Source: Treponema sp. (GTDB taxonomy: Bacteria; Spirochaetota; Spirochaetia; Treponematales; Breznakiellaceae). From it: a DNA stretch of 36,636 nucleotides. The position numbers and the translations under genes are program-made. This document shows positions 1 to 7,630 of this stretch, in pieces. The stretch lies in contig WRMC01000018.1 of the NCBI GenBank assembly GCA_009777335.1, positions 1 to 36,636 of the forward strand, given 5' to 3'. Below the pieces are notes generated by a model. The model was not told the DNA's origin. It saw nothing but the letters and a program-made list of their open reading frames with translations, and ran no database searches. Each line of letters starts with the position of its first letter. Position 1 is the stretch's first letter.

Positions 1-780
1 TAATACTTCATTTCTCACAGGATCTGTCCAAACTGATCTTTTCCATCGTTCTCCAGCACCACATTTCAAAACATTTCAGGTGTTTCTGATCTACTGTCCG
101 AAGCGTCCAAGTTTCAGCACCATATAAAGACATGCTCCAAATGTAGCATTTTACTAGTTTCTTCCTCAATTTTAAGTCCAGTGTGCTAGTAAAAGGAGCC
201 CTCTTCTTGTTGAATGCAGCTTTTGCCATAGCAATCCTAGATTTAATTTCACATGTACATCTTCCATCATTTTTTAATATGCTACCCAAATATTTAAAAG
301 ATTCCACATTCTGTAGTTGTTTTTGGTATATCATAATTTTTACTGGGAATAGTTGTCTTGAAATTCTCATTCCTTTTGTTTTTTCCACATTCATTTCCAT
401 TCCATATCATCTTCCAGTTTCAATTATTTTATCAATCATGTCCTGTAGCACCTTTTCTTCCTTAGCCAGTAACACAAGGTTTTCTACATATATCACAGTG
501 TGAATGATTTGCCCGCCTATTTTGAAGTCTCCATACCCTACCAGAGTTTCCTTGCTAACGCATTCGCTGTGCAAGTTGAACAGAATTGGTGACAAACAGC
601 ATCCTTGTCTTACCCCTCTTCCAATCTTCACACTTCTTGTCTCCCCTCGGTTCAGTCGTACTTTAACACTCTGAGCCATGTACAAGTTGCTAATCAATCT
701 TCTTTCACGCCAGTCATTACCATTTAAATTTAGGATCTGCATTAATTATTGTACAGTGAAATATTTAAGACAAGATGTAA
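1..780 (-). mobile_element. Decayed eukaryotic non-LTR retrotransposon fragment
   Basis: This AT-rich segment encodes, on the minus strand, the C-terminal half of a non-LTR (LINE-like) reverse transcriptase of the kind abundant in insect and other animal genomes. The RT signature GVRQGCCLSPILFNL and the downstream LYGAETWTLR and FEMWCWR blocks are diagnostic of this animal RT group and unlike bacterial group II intron or retron RTs. The element runs off the left edge. Its right limit is unclear: the reading frame is lost above about 742 and a C homopolymer follows at 810-825. Base composition differs sharply from the rest of the window. I infer that it is host-derived DNA joined to a bacterial contig, or much less likely a transferred fragment. 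Confidence 0.85.
8..742 (-). pseudogene. Reverse transcriptase pseudogene (LINE-type, partial)
   Basis: One reading frame covers 742 down to 8 and is interrupted by an in-frame TGA at 407-409, after IIETGR; the same frame resumes at YGMEMNVEKTK. From memory of the family, an arginine is usual at the stop, so a CGA-to-TGA change is plausible. The catalytic YADD box reads YVEN (479-490), which removes both metal-binding aspartates. Near 31-33 an extra base appears to shift the frame: the usual ISWTD-type ending becomes ISLDRSCEK and stops, while the neighbouring frame still reads SWTDPVRNEVL. These three lesions make it a dead copy. It has no ribosome-binding site and no bacterial neighbours of related function. 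Confidence 0.85.
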
Positions 781-923
781 ATAAAATTTCTCAACTTCTA
801 AAACAAATTCCCCCCCCCCCCCCCCTATCGACAATGCGCCCCACTCTTAGTTAATGTTCATTTAAATAATCCTGTTTATTTCCTAAATTCTAAAATTAAA
901 CCTAAAATACGGAGGATAAGTAA
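743..923. other. Gene-free AT-rich spacer between retroelement and first bacterial gene
   Basis: No coding region is recognisable. The stretch holds the 16-base C run and, after it, very AT-rich sequence leading to the ribosome-binding site GGAGG (911-915) of the gene at 924. The boundary between host-type and bacterial DNA probably lies here, most simply at the C run. No clear sigma-70 promoter could be picked out of the AT-rich sequence. Confidence 0.6.
810..825. repeat. Poly-C homopolymer, 16 bases
   Basis: Sixteen consecutive C residues separate the retroelement side from the bacterial side. Other G/C runs in the window reach only 8 or 9 bases. It may be a natural microsatellite in host DNA, or a sequencing/assembly artefact that bridged unrelated molecules. 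Confidence 0.95.
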
Positions 924-1943
924 ATGAAGATAAAATACCTACCCCTGGTTCTTTTATGTGGAATGATAGTTTTATCCTGCGACAATGGTGCTACCAGTAC
1001 CAATGGTACCGACGATGGGTCCAATCCTAACGGATCCTGGAGGGATGCAACAATTAGCACGTTTAACGGCGATATATATGGTTTCGCCTACGGAAACGAC
1101 ACCTTTGTCGCCGTAGGAGGTTCTACCGGCAATCCGCAAATTGCCCGCTCGACAAACAACGGCACAAGCTGGACAGTCATCAATATAGAGAGTCAAACTG
1201 GATCAGGAAACAATCCATCTGCCATCGCCTTTGGAAATGGCAAATTTATCACTATGGGATCATTACTTCAAGCTCATTGGTCGACAGACGGTGCAGGCTG
1301 GACGGATGTAGGATCTTATTATATTGGGCAATGTATAATCCATAATGATGGTGTATTTATAATTGGTCGCGATAGCGGAGTAGATCGCTTACTGGATACC
1401 AGTGATACCTGGGAGTCTGTTAATATGGGGAGTATTTATCATGATACTCGTATTCGGAATATTGCTTATGGTGAAGGAACTTTTCTTACTGTTGGAGGTG
1501 TAGTTTTTAATAACAATCAGCGAATGGCCCGCTCCACAAACAAGGGCGCAAGCTGGACAGAAGTTACCGATAGCACCCTCGGAACCATCCTCGGAAACAA
1601 TAACATTCAATCGATGGCTTATGGTGAAGGAACTTTTATTGCCGTAGGAGATGGGGGTAAAGTGGTCCGCTCCACAGACAAGGGCGAAAGCTGGACAGAA
1701 ATTACCAGTGCCACCTTCGGCACCAGTGACTTCCGGACCATCGCATACGGAAAGGGGATCTTCATTGCCGGGGGAGATGACGGCAAGATGGTCAGTTCAA
1801 CCGACAATGGTAGCACCTGGACAATCGTATCGAATAACACCACCGGCGATCATATTCATCACATTTTTTTTGGCAATGATAGATTTTTGGCCACCGGGTG
1901 GACTCCGGGGGGCGGAAAAATAGCGATATTGACGGTTAATTAA
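924..1943 (+). CDS. BNR/Asp-box repeat lipoprotein, predicted beta-propeller
   Basis: A 339-residue secreted lipoprotein. The N-terminus is a lipoprotein signal with lipobox VLSC (Cys19), followed by a short Ser/Thr/Asn-rich linker. The body is built from about six repeats that each pair a strand like AYGEGTFIAVG with an Asp-box such as STDKGESW, STNKGASW or STDNGSTW (first copy at residues 76-83). Such repeats form sialidase- or Ycf48-like beta-propellers; no sialidase catalytic residues (Arg triad) are evident, so I predict a surface binding protein, not an enzyme. GGAGG sits 8 bases before the ATG. Its DNA is more AT-rich than the genes that follow, and two repeats share an identical 21-base stretch (1464-1484 and 1617-1637). 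No functional partner lies beside it; the next gene is convergent. Confidence 0.8.
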   Translation: MKIKYLPLVLLCGMIVLSCDNGATSTNGTDDGSNPNGSWRDATISTFNGDIYGFAYGNDTFVAVGGSTGNPQIARSTNNGTSWTVINIESQTGSGNNPSAIAFGNGKFITMGSLLQAHWSTDGAGWTDVGSYYIGQCIIHNDGVFIIGRDSGVDRLLDTSDTWESVNMGSIYHDTRIRNIAYGEGTFLTVGGVVFNNNQRMARSTNKGASWTEVTDSTLGTILGNNNIQSMAYGEGTFIAVGDGGKVVRSTDKGESWTEITSATFGTSDFRTIAYGKGIFIAGGDDGKMVSSTDNGSTWTIVSNNTTGDHIHHIFFGNDRFLATGWTPGGGKIAILTVN

Positions 1944-1953
1944 TTCACTGTCA

Positions 1954-1986
1954 CACTAGGGCGACGGTCACCCATTTATCCTAGTG
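1954..1986 (+). terminator. Inverted repeat between convergent genes, possible weak terminator
   Basis: CACTAGG (1954-1960) pairs with CCTAGTG (1980-1986), with a possible inner GGG/CCC pairing. It lies in the 86-base gap between two convergent genes. No T tract follows, so it is not a standard intrinsic terminator; the role is inferred from position only. Confidence 0.3.
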
Positions 1987-2029
1987 GTCTCACGTACTGG
2001 ACCTACACAATATATAGTGGTGTCTTCCG

Positions 2030-3055
2030 CTAGGGTGCCACCCTAATCTGGGGCCAGATAGCCGGGGTCTCTTGGCCGAGTCGCCAGAACCCAACCGAGC
2101 GGACCCCCATGTCTCTGTACATCTGGAGCCGGGCAGAAAGGGAATACTCATCCTCGTAGTACACCGTCATGTCAACCTGGGTGCTGTATCTAAAGTGGGG
2201 GACTCCGTTGTCCCGGCCCACTTCGGTGATTCCCTCTTCCCTCATGATGGTTTCGATCCCTGAGTGAATAAAGGCCATGTTGGGGCTTAGGTTTCCCCAG
2301 CGGCGGCCGTAAAAGGGGAGCCCCATGATTAACTTTTCACTCCCTATGGTATCCAGGGCGTAGCGGGCGACCCGCTGACTCCAGCCCATGGAGGCGATGG
2401 GGCCGGGGGCACTGGTGGACCAATGCTCATCGTAGGCCATGACCAGCATACGGTCTACGATGGGAAGAATTCGTGCGTAATCGTAGACATCGTTTTGCAG
2501 GGTCCTGACCCTGGCGGCGATAGCAACGCTTAGCATCTGATCGGGCCTAAGACCGGCCCTTAATTCTCTCAGGAAGGAGATGTAGGCCCCGCTGCTTTGG
2601 GGGGGTACATTTTCAAAGTTTATCTGCAGTCCATCGTAGGGTGCTGATGCTTCCAGGAGGGTTCTTATGAGGGCTTCCCGCTCGGGCCTTCCCTCTAACA
2701 GGATGAAGTAGGTGACGGCCCGGCCGGTGCTGGCGGCCACCAGGTGCTTCCGGCCCGGGAAGTGGGCGATGTTGACAAAGTTGGGGATCCCCACCAGGTT
2801 GCCGTAGGAATCCACATCGGCCCCAAAGTAGGCTATGTCGGTGAGGGGTAAGCTTAAGTCCAGGGCGAACTCCCTCCCGGCCACCAGGTAGGCCCAGACT
2901 TCGTCAAAGGCAGTAACAGGAAGATCCTGATTAGGGGGCGGCAGAGTAAAGGGGGCTGTAGATTTGGAGGGCCCGGAAACACAGGAAAGAAAAAATATAA
3001 GGAGGAGGCTCGATACAAGGGCCCTGAGCAAGGGGTTCTGGCTTTTTTGTTTCAT
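2030..3055 (-). CDS. GH18-like (YaaH/SleL-type) lipoprotein
   Basis: A 341-residue lipoprotein with a glycoside hydrolase family 18 TIM barrel, resembling bacterial peptidoglycan-acting N-acetylglucosaminidases more than chitinases. The signal peptide ends in lipobox FLSC (Cys25). The catalytic strand reads YDGLQINFENV: the acid/base Glu148 is kept, but the family DxxDxDxE motif is D-G-L-Q-I-N-F-E, so the Asp two residues before the catalytic Glu is Asn. Later GH18 features include MAYDEHW, GLPFYGRRWG and a C-terminal GVRSVGFWRLG strand. I chose the ATG at 3055 because the signal peptide starts there; a TTG at 3073 adds six residues, and neither start has a well-spaced ribosome-binding site. 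The gene is transcribed divergently from the RND exporter gene. Confidence 0.75.
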   Translation of the reverse strand: MKQKSQNPLLRALVSSLLLIFFLSCVSGPSKSTAPFTLPPPNQDLPVTAFDEVWAYLVAGREFALDLSLPLTDIAYFGADVDSYGNLVGIPNFVNIAHFPGRKHLVAASTGRAVTYFILLEGRPEREALIRTLLEASAPYDGLQINFENVPPQSSGAYISFLRELRAGLRPDQMLSVAIAARVRTLQNDVYDYARILPIVDRMLVMAYDEHWSTSAPGPIASMGWSQRVARYALDTIGSEKLIMGLPFYGRRWGNLSPNMAFIHSGIETIMREEGITEVGRDNGVPHFRYSTQVDMTVYYEDEYSLSARLQMYRDMGVRSVGFWRLGQETPAIWPQIRVAP

Positions 3056-3087
3056 CCTTTGTTCATATAACAAGGGATGACTATATG

Positions 3088-3146
3088 CAAGGCCCTTTTT
3101 AGGGCCCCTTTTTAGAGCTCCTTTTTAGAGCCCCTTTCCAGGGCTC
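3088..3146. repeat. 13-bp imperfect tandem repeats in divergent promoter region
   Basis: Four 13-base units (3088-3100, 3101-3113, 3114-3126, 3127-3139) plus a partial fifth (3140-3146) follow the pattern AGRGCYCCTTTTT. They occupy the middle of the 118-base gap between two divergent genes. The unit length is not a multiple of three and the sequence is non-coding, so copy-number change would alter promoter spacing. Confidence 0.85.
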
Positions 3147-3173
3147 GGATAAACTGGTATTACTATATTTATC

Positions 3174-5738
3174 TTGATTACTTCAACATGGTTAGAAAAA
3201 GTTTTTAAAAGACCCCTTCTTATCGTCCTTATCACCGGGATAATCACGGTCTTTTTTGCCCTCCAGCTGCCCAGGGCAGAACTGGACAATAACAATCTCC
3301 GTTTTATGCCCCCCGATGACCAGGCCCTTCTGACCAGCCAGTACATAGATGATAACTTTGGCTCCTCCTTTTTCATCCTGGTAGCCTTCCAGCGCCATGA
3401 AGGGGATGTTTTTGATCCCCCCTTCCTCCATCGGATTAGGGAATTTGTGGAGGTCATCGAAGACTATGAAATTACCGGGAATGTAGATTCCCTGGTTTCA
3501 TCCCAATACATATATTCCCAATTTGATTCCTGGGGCTACGAAACCCTGGTGGTAGAACCCTTAAGCCCCCTGGATGGCCCTCCCCTGGAAGCAGATGCCC
3601 TAAGGCAGCGGCTCCTGTCCTGGGACATATACCAGCGCTCCCTGGTTTCCGATGATTTTAGGGCCACCCAAATCCTTATTCCCCTTAACATAAGCAACGA
3701 GCAGGCCAGCCGCCCGGAAATTATTAGTAGTTTTATCGAAATTCGGGATCTGGCCAAGGATATGTTTTCTGACCAGGCCGAAGTCTATGTGACCGGTCTC
3801 CCCATAATTACGGCGGTGATCAATGAAGCTATGACCAGGGATTTGGTCGTTATGATTCCCCTGGTGGTGCTTCTTGTGCTGGTGATGCTCTTTTTTAGCT
3901 TCCGTGAAGCCTATATGGTCTTCCTGCCCCTCGTCTCGGTGCTCCTGGGGGTAATCTGGAGCATGGGGGCCATGCCCCTCTTTGGGGTAAAGCTTTCGGT
4001 GGTTTCCACGGTCCTGCCGGTGATCCTGGTGGCGGTTGGGAGTGCCTATAGCATCCATCTGGTGACCCACTACCGCCACCTGAGGGCCCAGGTTCTGGCA
4101 GATGCCCAGGAAGAGGGGGCGGCTACCCATAGGGCCATGGTCCTTGGGACCCTGCAAAAGATCGCCAAACCCGTTTCCTTGGCCGCCCTGACCACCATGG
4201 CCGGGTTTATATCCTTTGCCTTTACCACCGTGATCCCCATTCGGGAGTTCGGTCTCTTTGCCACCTTCGGAGTTTTCGTCAGCTGCCTTCTGGCCCTGAG
4301 CCTGGTTCCCGCCCTCTTACTCTTAAAGGGGGGGAGGACCCAGGTCAAGGGGAGTTCCCCCCAAGGGGATATACGATGGGGGCCAGCGGATATCTTCACC
4401 AAAATTCTCAATAAAAAGGCAGGGAATTTTATAGTCCTTATATGTGTATTAGCTCTCTCTGCCTGGGGGGCTTCCCGCCTGGTCATTGATAATATATTCA
4501 TTGAATACTTTAGGCCCAATTCGGAAATTGCTTTATCCGACCGGTTTATCCGGGAGCACTTTGGGGGTTCTAAGGTCCTCAGCATCATGGTGGAGGCAGG
4601 GACCAGCGAAGAGCTCCTTAGACCCGAGGCCCTGGGGGCCCTGGATAGATTCAGCCTTTACTTTGAAGAAGAGCTGGAAGAGGTGGGGAAGATCATGGGC
4701 TTTACCGATCTCATCAAAAGGATCAATCAGGTCTTAAATGCCCATGAAGACCCCGAGGGTCTCTCCAGGCGGACCCTTCCCGATGACAGTATGAGTTTTT
4801 TTAACTCCGGAGGTTTTGGCTTTGGTTTTTTCGATGATGTAGATGATTTCGATGACATAGAAGAGGCCTTCCCCTGGGATCTGGAGACCCCCCTGGCTCC
4901 GGAACCCTATCCTCCCCTGGAGCCCCCAGACCCTGAAGAAGGAAGGGCCTATTACGAAATCCCCACCGACCCGGAACGCTATGGTGTTTTAAGTTCCCAT
5001 GATCTGGGGGCCCTTATTTCCAGCTACCTCCTCTTGCTTTCGGGGAACATAGATTCCTATGCCAACGATCCCCTGGAGCCCAGGGCCATCAAGACCACGG
5101 TCCAGTTACGGACCCTGGGGAACATAGATACCGACCGGGTGGTGGGCCTCATGGAGGACTACATCGAAGAGCATTTTCCTCCGGACCTGACTGTTACCAT
5201 AGGGGGCAGTGCCCTGGTGGAAAGCTCCCTTAACCGCCTGGTGGTGGAGTCCCAGGTTATATCCCTACTGATTTCTATCCTGGTGGTCTTTTTTATCATC
5301 TCCATCTCTAATCGGTCTTTAAAGTCGGGGCTCCTGGGCATAGCCCCCCTGTCGGTCTGCATCCTTATTAACTTTGGGGTCATGGGCTTTGCGGGGATTA
5401 CCCTCAACATAGGGACCTCCATGATGGCCAGCCTCTGTGTTGGCATAGGAATTGACTATGCCATACACTTCATGGAAGCTTACAAGAGGGAGTATGCCAT
5501 GGGAGGGAACTTTTTAATCCGGGCCTATGCTTCTTCGGGGAGGGCCATCTGTATCAACGCCCTTTCGGTGGGAGCCGGCTTTGGGGTCCTCATGCTTTCC
5601 CAGTTCGTCATGCTCCAGGACCTGGGGCTCCTTATTGCCATTACCATGGCCTCCAGTGCCCTGGTGAGCCTGACGGTTCTGCCCCTCCTTCTATCGATCT
5701 TTAAACCGAAATTTATTCTAAGGGAGACGCAGCAGTGA
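3174..5738 (+). CDS. RND superfamily exporter (MMPL/HAE3-like)
   Basis: An 854-residue inner-membrane transporter of the RND superfamily, of the HAE3/MMPL type that moves lipids or other hydrophobic molecules by proton coupling. It has two homologous halves, each with one N-terminal helix (first at residues 13-30), a large periplasmic loop and a cluster of about five helices. The second half carries the typical membrane motif VGIGIDYAIHF (Asp761); the equivalent place in the first half reads VAVGSAYSIHL, with Ala291 in place of the Asp. A periplasmic insert at about residues 545-605 is unusually rich in Asp, Glu, Pro and Phe. The start is TTG with no clear ribosome-binding site; no in-frame ATG lies near. 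The stop overlaps the next start by 4 bases (GTGA), so it is co-transcribed with the LolA-like gene. Confidence 0.85.
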   Translation: MITSTWLEKVFKRPLLIVLITGIITVFFALQLPRAELDNNNLRFMPPDDQALLTSQYIDDNFGSSFFILVAFQRHEGDVFDPPFLHRIREFVEVIEDYEITGNVDSLVSSQYIYSQFDSWGYETLVVEPLSPLDGPPLEADALRQRLLSWDIYQRSLVSDDFRATQILIPLNISNEQASRPEIISSFIEIRDLAKDMFSDQAEVYVTGLPIITAVINEAMTRDLVVMIPLVVLLVLVMLFFSFREAYMVFLPLVSVLLGVIWSMGAMPLFGVKLSVVSTVLPVILVAVGSAYSIHLVTHYRHLRAQVLADAQEEGAATHRAMVLGTLQKIAKPVSLAALTTMAGFISFAFTTVIPIREFGLFATFGVFVSCLLALSLVPALLLLKGGRTQVKGSSPQGDIRWGPADIFTKILNKKAGNFIVLICVLALSAWGASRLVIDNIFIEYFRPNSEIALSDRFIREHFGGSKVLSIMVEAGTSEELLRPEALGALDRFSLYFEEELEEVGKIMGFTDLIKRINQVLNAHEDPEGLSRRTLPDDSMSFFNSGGFGFGFFDDVDDFDDIEEAFPWDLETPLAPEPYPPLEPPDPEEGRAYYEIPTDPERYGVLSSHDLGALISSYLLLLSGNIDSYANDPLEPRAIKTTVQLRTLGNIDTDRVVGLMEDYIEEHFPPDLTVTIGGSALVESSLNRLVVESQVISLLISILVVFFIISISNRSLKSGLLGIAPLSVCILINFGVMGFAGITLNIGTSMMASLCVGIGIDYAIHFMEAYKREYAMGGNFLIRAYASSGRAICINALSVGAGFGVLMLSQFVMLQDLGLLIAITMASSALVSLTVLPLLLSIFKPKFILRETQQ

Positions 5739-6505
5739 AAAAGATCCTCACCCTCCTCATGTTTGTTTTTGTTATCTGGACCCCGGTCTTCGCCCAGGAT
5801 GCCCTCGCAATCGTGGAAAGATCCAGGAGCCGCATCCAGGCGGAAAGCACCAGCATCCGGTACAGGATCGTCATACAGCCCAGAACGGGGGCGGCCAGCG
5901 AACGGGTCATTGATCAGTATTCCAAGCGGGACCCCCAGGGGAACATGAGATCCCTGGTGGTCTTCCAAGCCCCCGCCACGGTGGCGGGAACCCGGTTCTT
6001 AAGCATCGAAAACCCCGGCAGGGCCAACGACCAGTGGATCTTCCTTCCCAGCCTGGGCCGGATTCGGCGCATCGCCGCCGCCGAGGGTTCGAGCAGTTTC
6101 ATAGGGGACTTCTCCTACGACGACATATCTTCGGCCGACAGAAAAAGTGATCTGGACCGCCACCGGGTCCTCAGGGAAGAGGCTTATCTTAACCTTCCCT
6201 GTTATGTCATCGAGTCTATTCCCCTGGAGAGCAGTTACCAATATTCTATGATGATCCAATGGATCGATCAGGAAAACTATATTACCCGAAAGATCGAACT
6301 CTATGATCGCCGGGGGACCCTGGTAAAGGTCCTGGAAATTCTGGAACTCAGCGAAGTCCAGGGAAGGCTCAGCCCCTCGGTGACCCGGATGAGCACCCTG
6401 GCTGCCGGGACCTCTACGACCCTCCATGTTGTCAACCTCCGGTATGATGATCCCATCCCCGAGTCAGCCTTTACCACCGGTTTTTTGGAAACCGGGAGGT
6501 GGTAG
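5735..6505 (+). CDS. LolA-like outer-membrane lipoprotein-sorting protein
   Basis: A 256-residue periplasmic protein of the LolA/LolB-fold family often encoded beside RND/MMPL exporters. The signal peptide (residues 1-20, ending PVFA before Gln21) is followed by the characteristic block AGTRFLSIENPG, DQWIFLPSLGRIRRI and SFIGDFSYDDIS. Proteins of this fold bind acyl chains in a half-open barrel, so it probably acts as the periplasmic carrier for the substrate of the upstream exporter. The start is GTG at 5735, overlapping the exporter stop by 4 bases, which implies translational coupling; AGGGAG lies upstream. The substrate, whether lipid or lipoprotein, cannot be told from sequence. Confidence 0.8.
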   Translation: MKKILTLLMFVFVIWTPVFAQDALAIVERSRSRIQAESTSIRYRIVIQPRTGAASERVIDQYSKRDPQGNMRSLVVFQAPATVAGTRFLSIENPGRANDQWIFLPSLGRIRRIAAAEGSSSFIGDFSYDDISSADRKSDLDRHRVLREEAYLNLPCYVIESIPLESSYQYSMMIQWIDQENYITRKIELYDRRGTLVKVLEILELSEVQGRLSPSVTRMSTLAAGTSTTLHVVNLRYDDPIPESAFTTGFLETGRW

Positions 6506-6509
6506 TCCC

Positions 6510-7532
6510 ATGGCGCACCGGGTCATAGACCTTCACTGTGATACGGTCCATCACCTGATGGCCAAGAAGGACTTGGGGCTTAGCTGTAAGGAAGCCCATG
6601 TGGATCTTCCCCGGCTGAAGGCCGGCAATGTGGCCCTCCAGGTCTTTGCGGCCTATGTGCCCCCCCGGACAGCCCAGCCCTTCGCCTATGCCCTGGAGCG
6701 GTTGGATGCCATCGCCGCCTTCGCCGCTTCCCATGAGGACCTAAGCATGGTCCAGGGGGCCGGTGAAGTCAGGGAGGCCCTGGGGGGCAATAAGACGGCT
6801 ATCATGTTGTCTGTAGAAAACGGCCTTGCCATAGAAGAGGATCTGGAGAAGCTCACCGAGCTTCGGCGCCGGGGGGTCCGGATCCTCACCCTGGTCCATT
6901 CAGAGCACCTTAACTGGGTTGCCTCGGCCACCGACAGCAGACCCTTTAACCCCGATAGTCAGGGGAAGGGCCTTAGCCCCTGGGGCCGGGACCTTATCGC
7001 CGCCATGGAAGCCCTGGGCATGATCCCTGACCTTTCCCATGCCTCCGAAGCGGCCTTCTGGGAGGTCCTTGAATGTGCTGCCTTGCCCCCCATAGCCTCC
7101 CATTCTTGCGCCTACCAGCTCTGCGGAGCCCAGAGGAACCTTAAGGATGATCAAATAAAAGCCCTCGCCAAGGCAGGGGGGATAGTGGGGCTCAACTTTT
7201 TTTCTGCCTTTCTCAGCGAAGAATATGAAGCCGACTTTGAAAAACACCCCAGTCAAAAATCCAAGACCCCCATTCCGGTGCCCTTTAGCCTTCTTTGTGA
7301 CCATGCGGAACATATTATTTCCGTGGGAGGGGAGGATATCCTGGCCCTGGGGGCCGATTTTGACGGTATTTCGGCCCTCCCCGAGGGCATAGGGGGTTGT
7401 GATGTCTATCCCCTTCTGGAAGAAGAGTTCCGTGCCCGGGGATACAGCGAAGAGAGGATAGTAAAAATCTTTTCGGGGAACTTCCTCAGGGTCCTGGATG
7501 CCTGGGAAGGGATACATCCAAAATCATCATAG
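6510..7532 (+). CDS. Membrane dipeptidase-type peptidase (family M19)
   Basis: A 340-residue zinc dipeptidase of the renal/microbial dipeptidase family. It starts at the ATG at 6510, where GGGAGG (6494-6499) is well placed; longer in-frame extensions would overlap the upstream gene. Zinc ligands follow the family pattern: HCD in IDLHCDT (His9, Asp11), the bridging Glu in SVENGLAIEED, His in DLSHAS and His in IASHSCAYQ, then LGADFDGI near the C-terminus. No signal peptide is seen, so it is probably cytoplasmic and hydrolyses dipeptides, possibly including D-amino-acid-containing peptides from wall turnover. It begins 4 bases after the LolA-like stop and closes the exporter operon. Confidence 0.85.
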   Translation: MAHRVIDLHCDTVHHLMAKKDLGLSCKEAHVDLPRLKAGNVALQVFAAYVPPRTAQPFAYALERLDAIAAFAASHEDLSMVQGAGEVREALGGNKTAIMLSVENGLAIEEDLEKLTELRRRGVRILTLVHSEHLNWVASATDSRPFNPDSQGKGLSPWGRDLIAAMEALGMIPDLSHASEAAFWEVLECAALPPIASHSCAYQLCGAQRNLKDDQIKALAKAGGIVGLNFFSAFLSEEYEADFEKHPSQKSKTPIPVPFSLLCDHAEHIISVGGEDILALGADFDGISALPEGIGGCDVYPLLEEEFRARGYSEERIVKIFSGNFLRVLDAWEGIHPKSS

Positions 7533-7590
7533 ACAATTACCGAAAATAATCCGATAATTAAAGCAAGAAACCTACCAGAATTAGGATTTT

Positions 7591-7618
7591 TTTACTATAA
7601 TGGAGATAAGGGTATAGT
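7591..7618 (+). promoter_or_regulatory. Candidate sigma-70 promoter for the DHH gene
   Basis: TTTACT (7591-7596), a 16-base spacer and TATAGT (7613-7618) precede the DHH-family gene. An overlapping TATAAT lies at 7596-7601 with a poorer -35. The TATAGT -10 recurs upstream of the genes at 18722 and 32760. Assigned by eye. Confidence 0.45.
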
Positions 7619-7630
7619 AAGGAGTAGATG

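Noticed and set aside
2031..2045. TAGGGTG-C-CACCCTA palindrome
   Set aside because: It lies within the last codons of the GH18-like gene with a one-base centre, which cannot form a normal hairpin loop; no operator family recognised.
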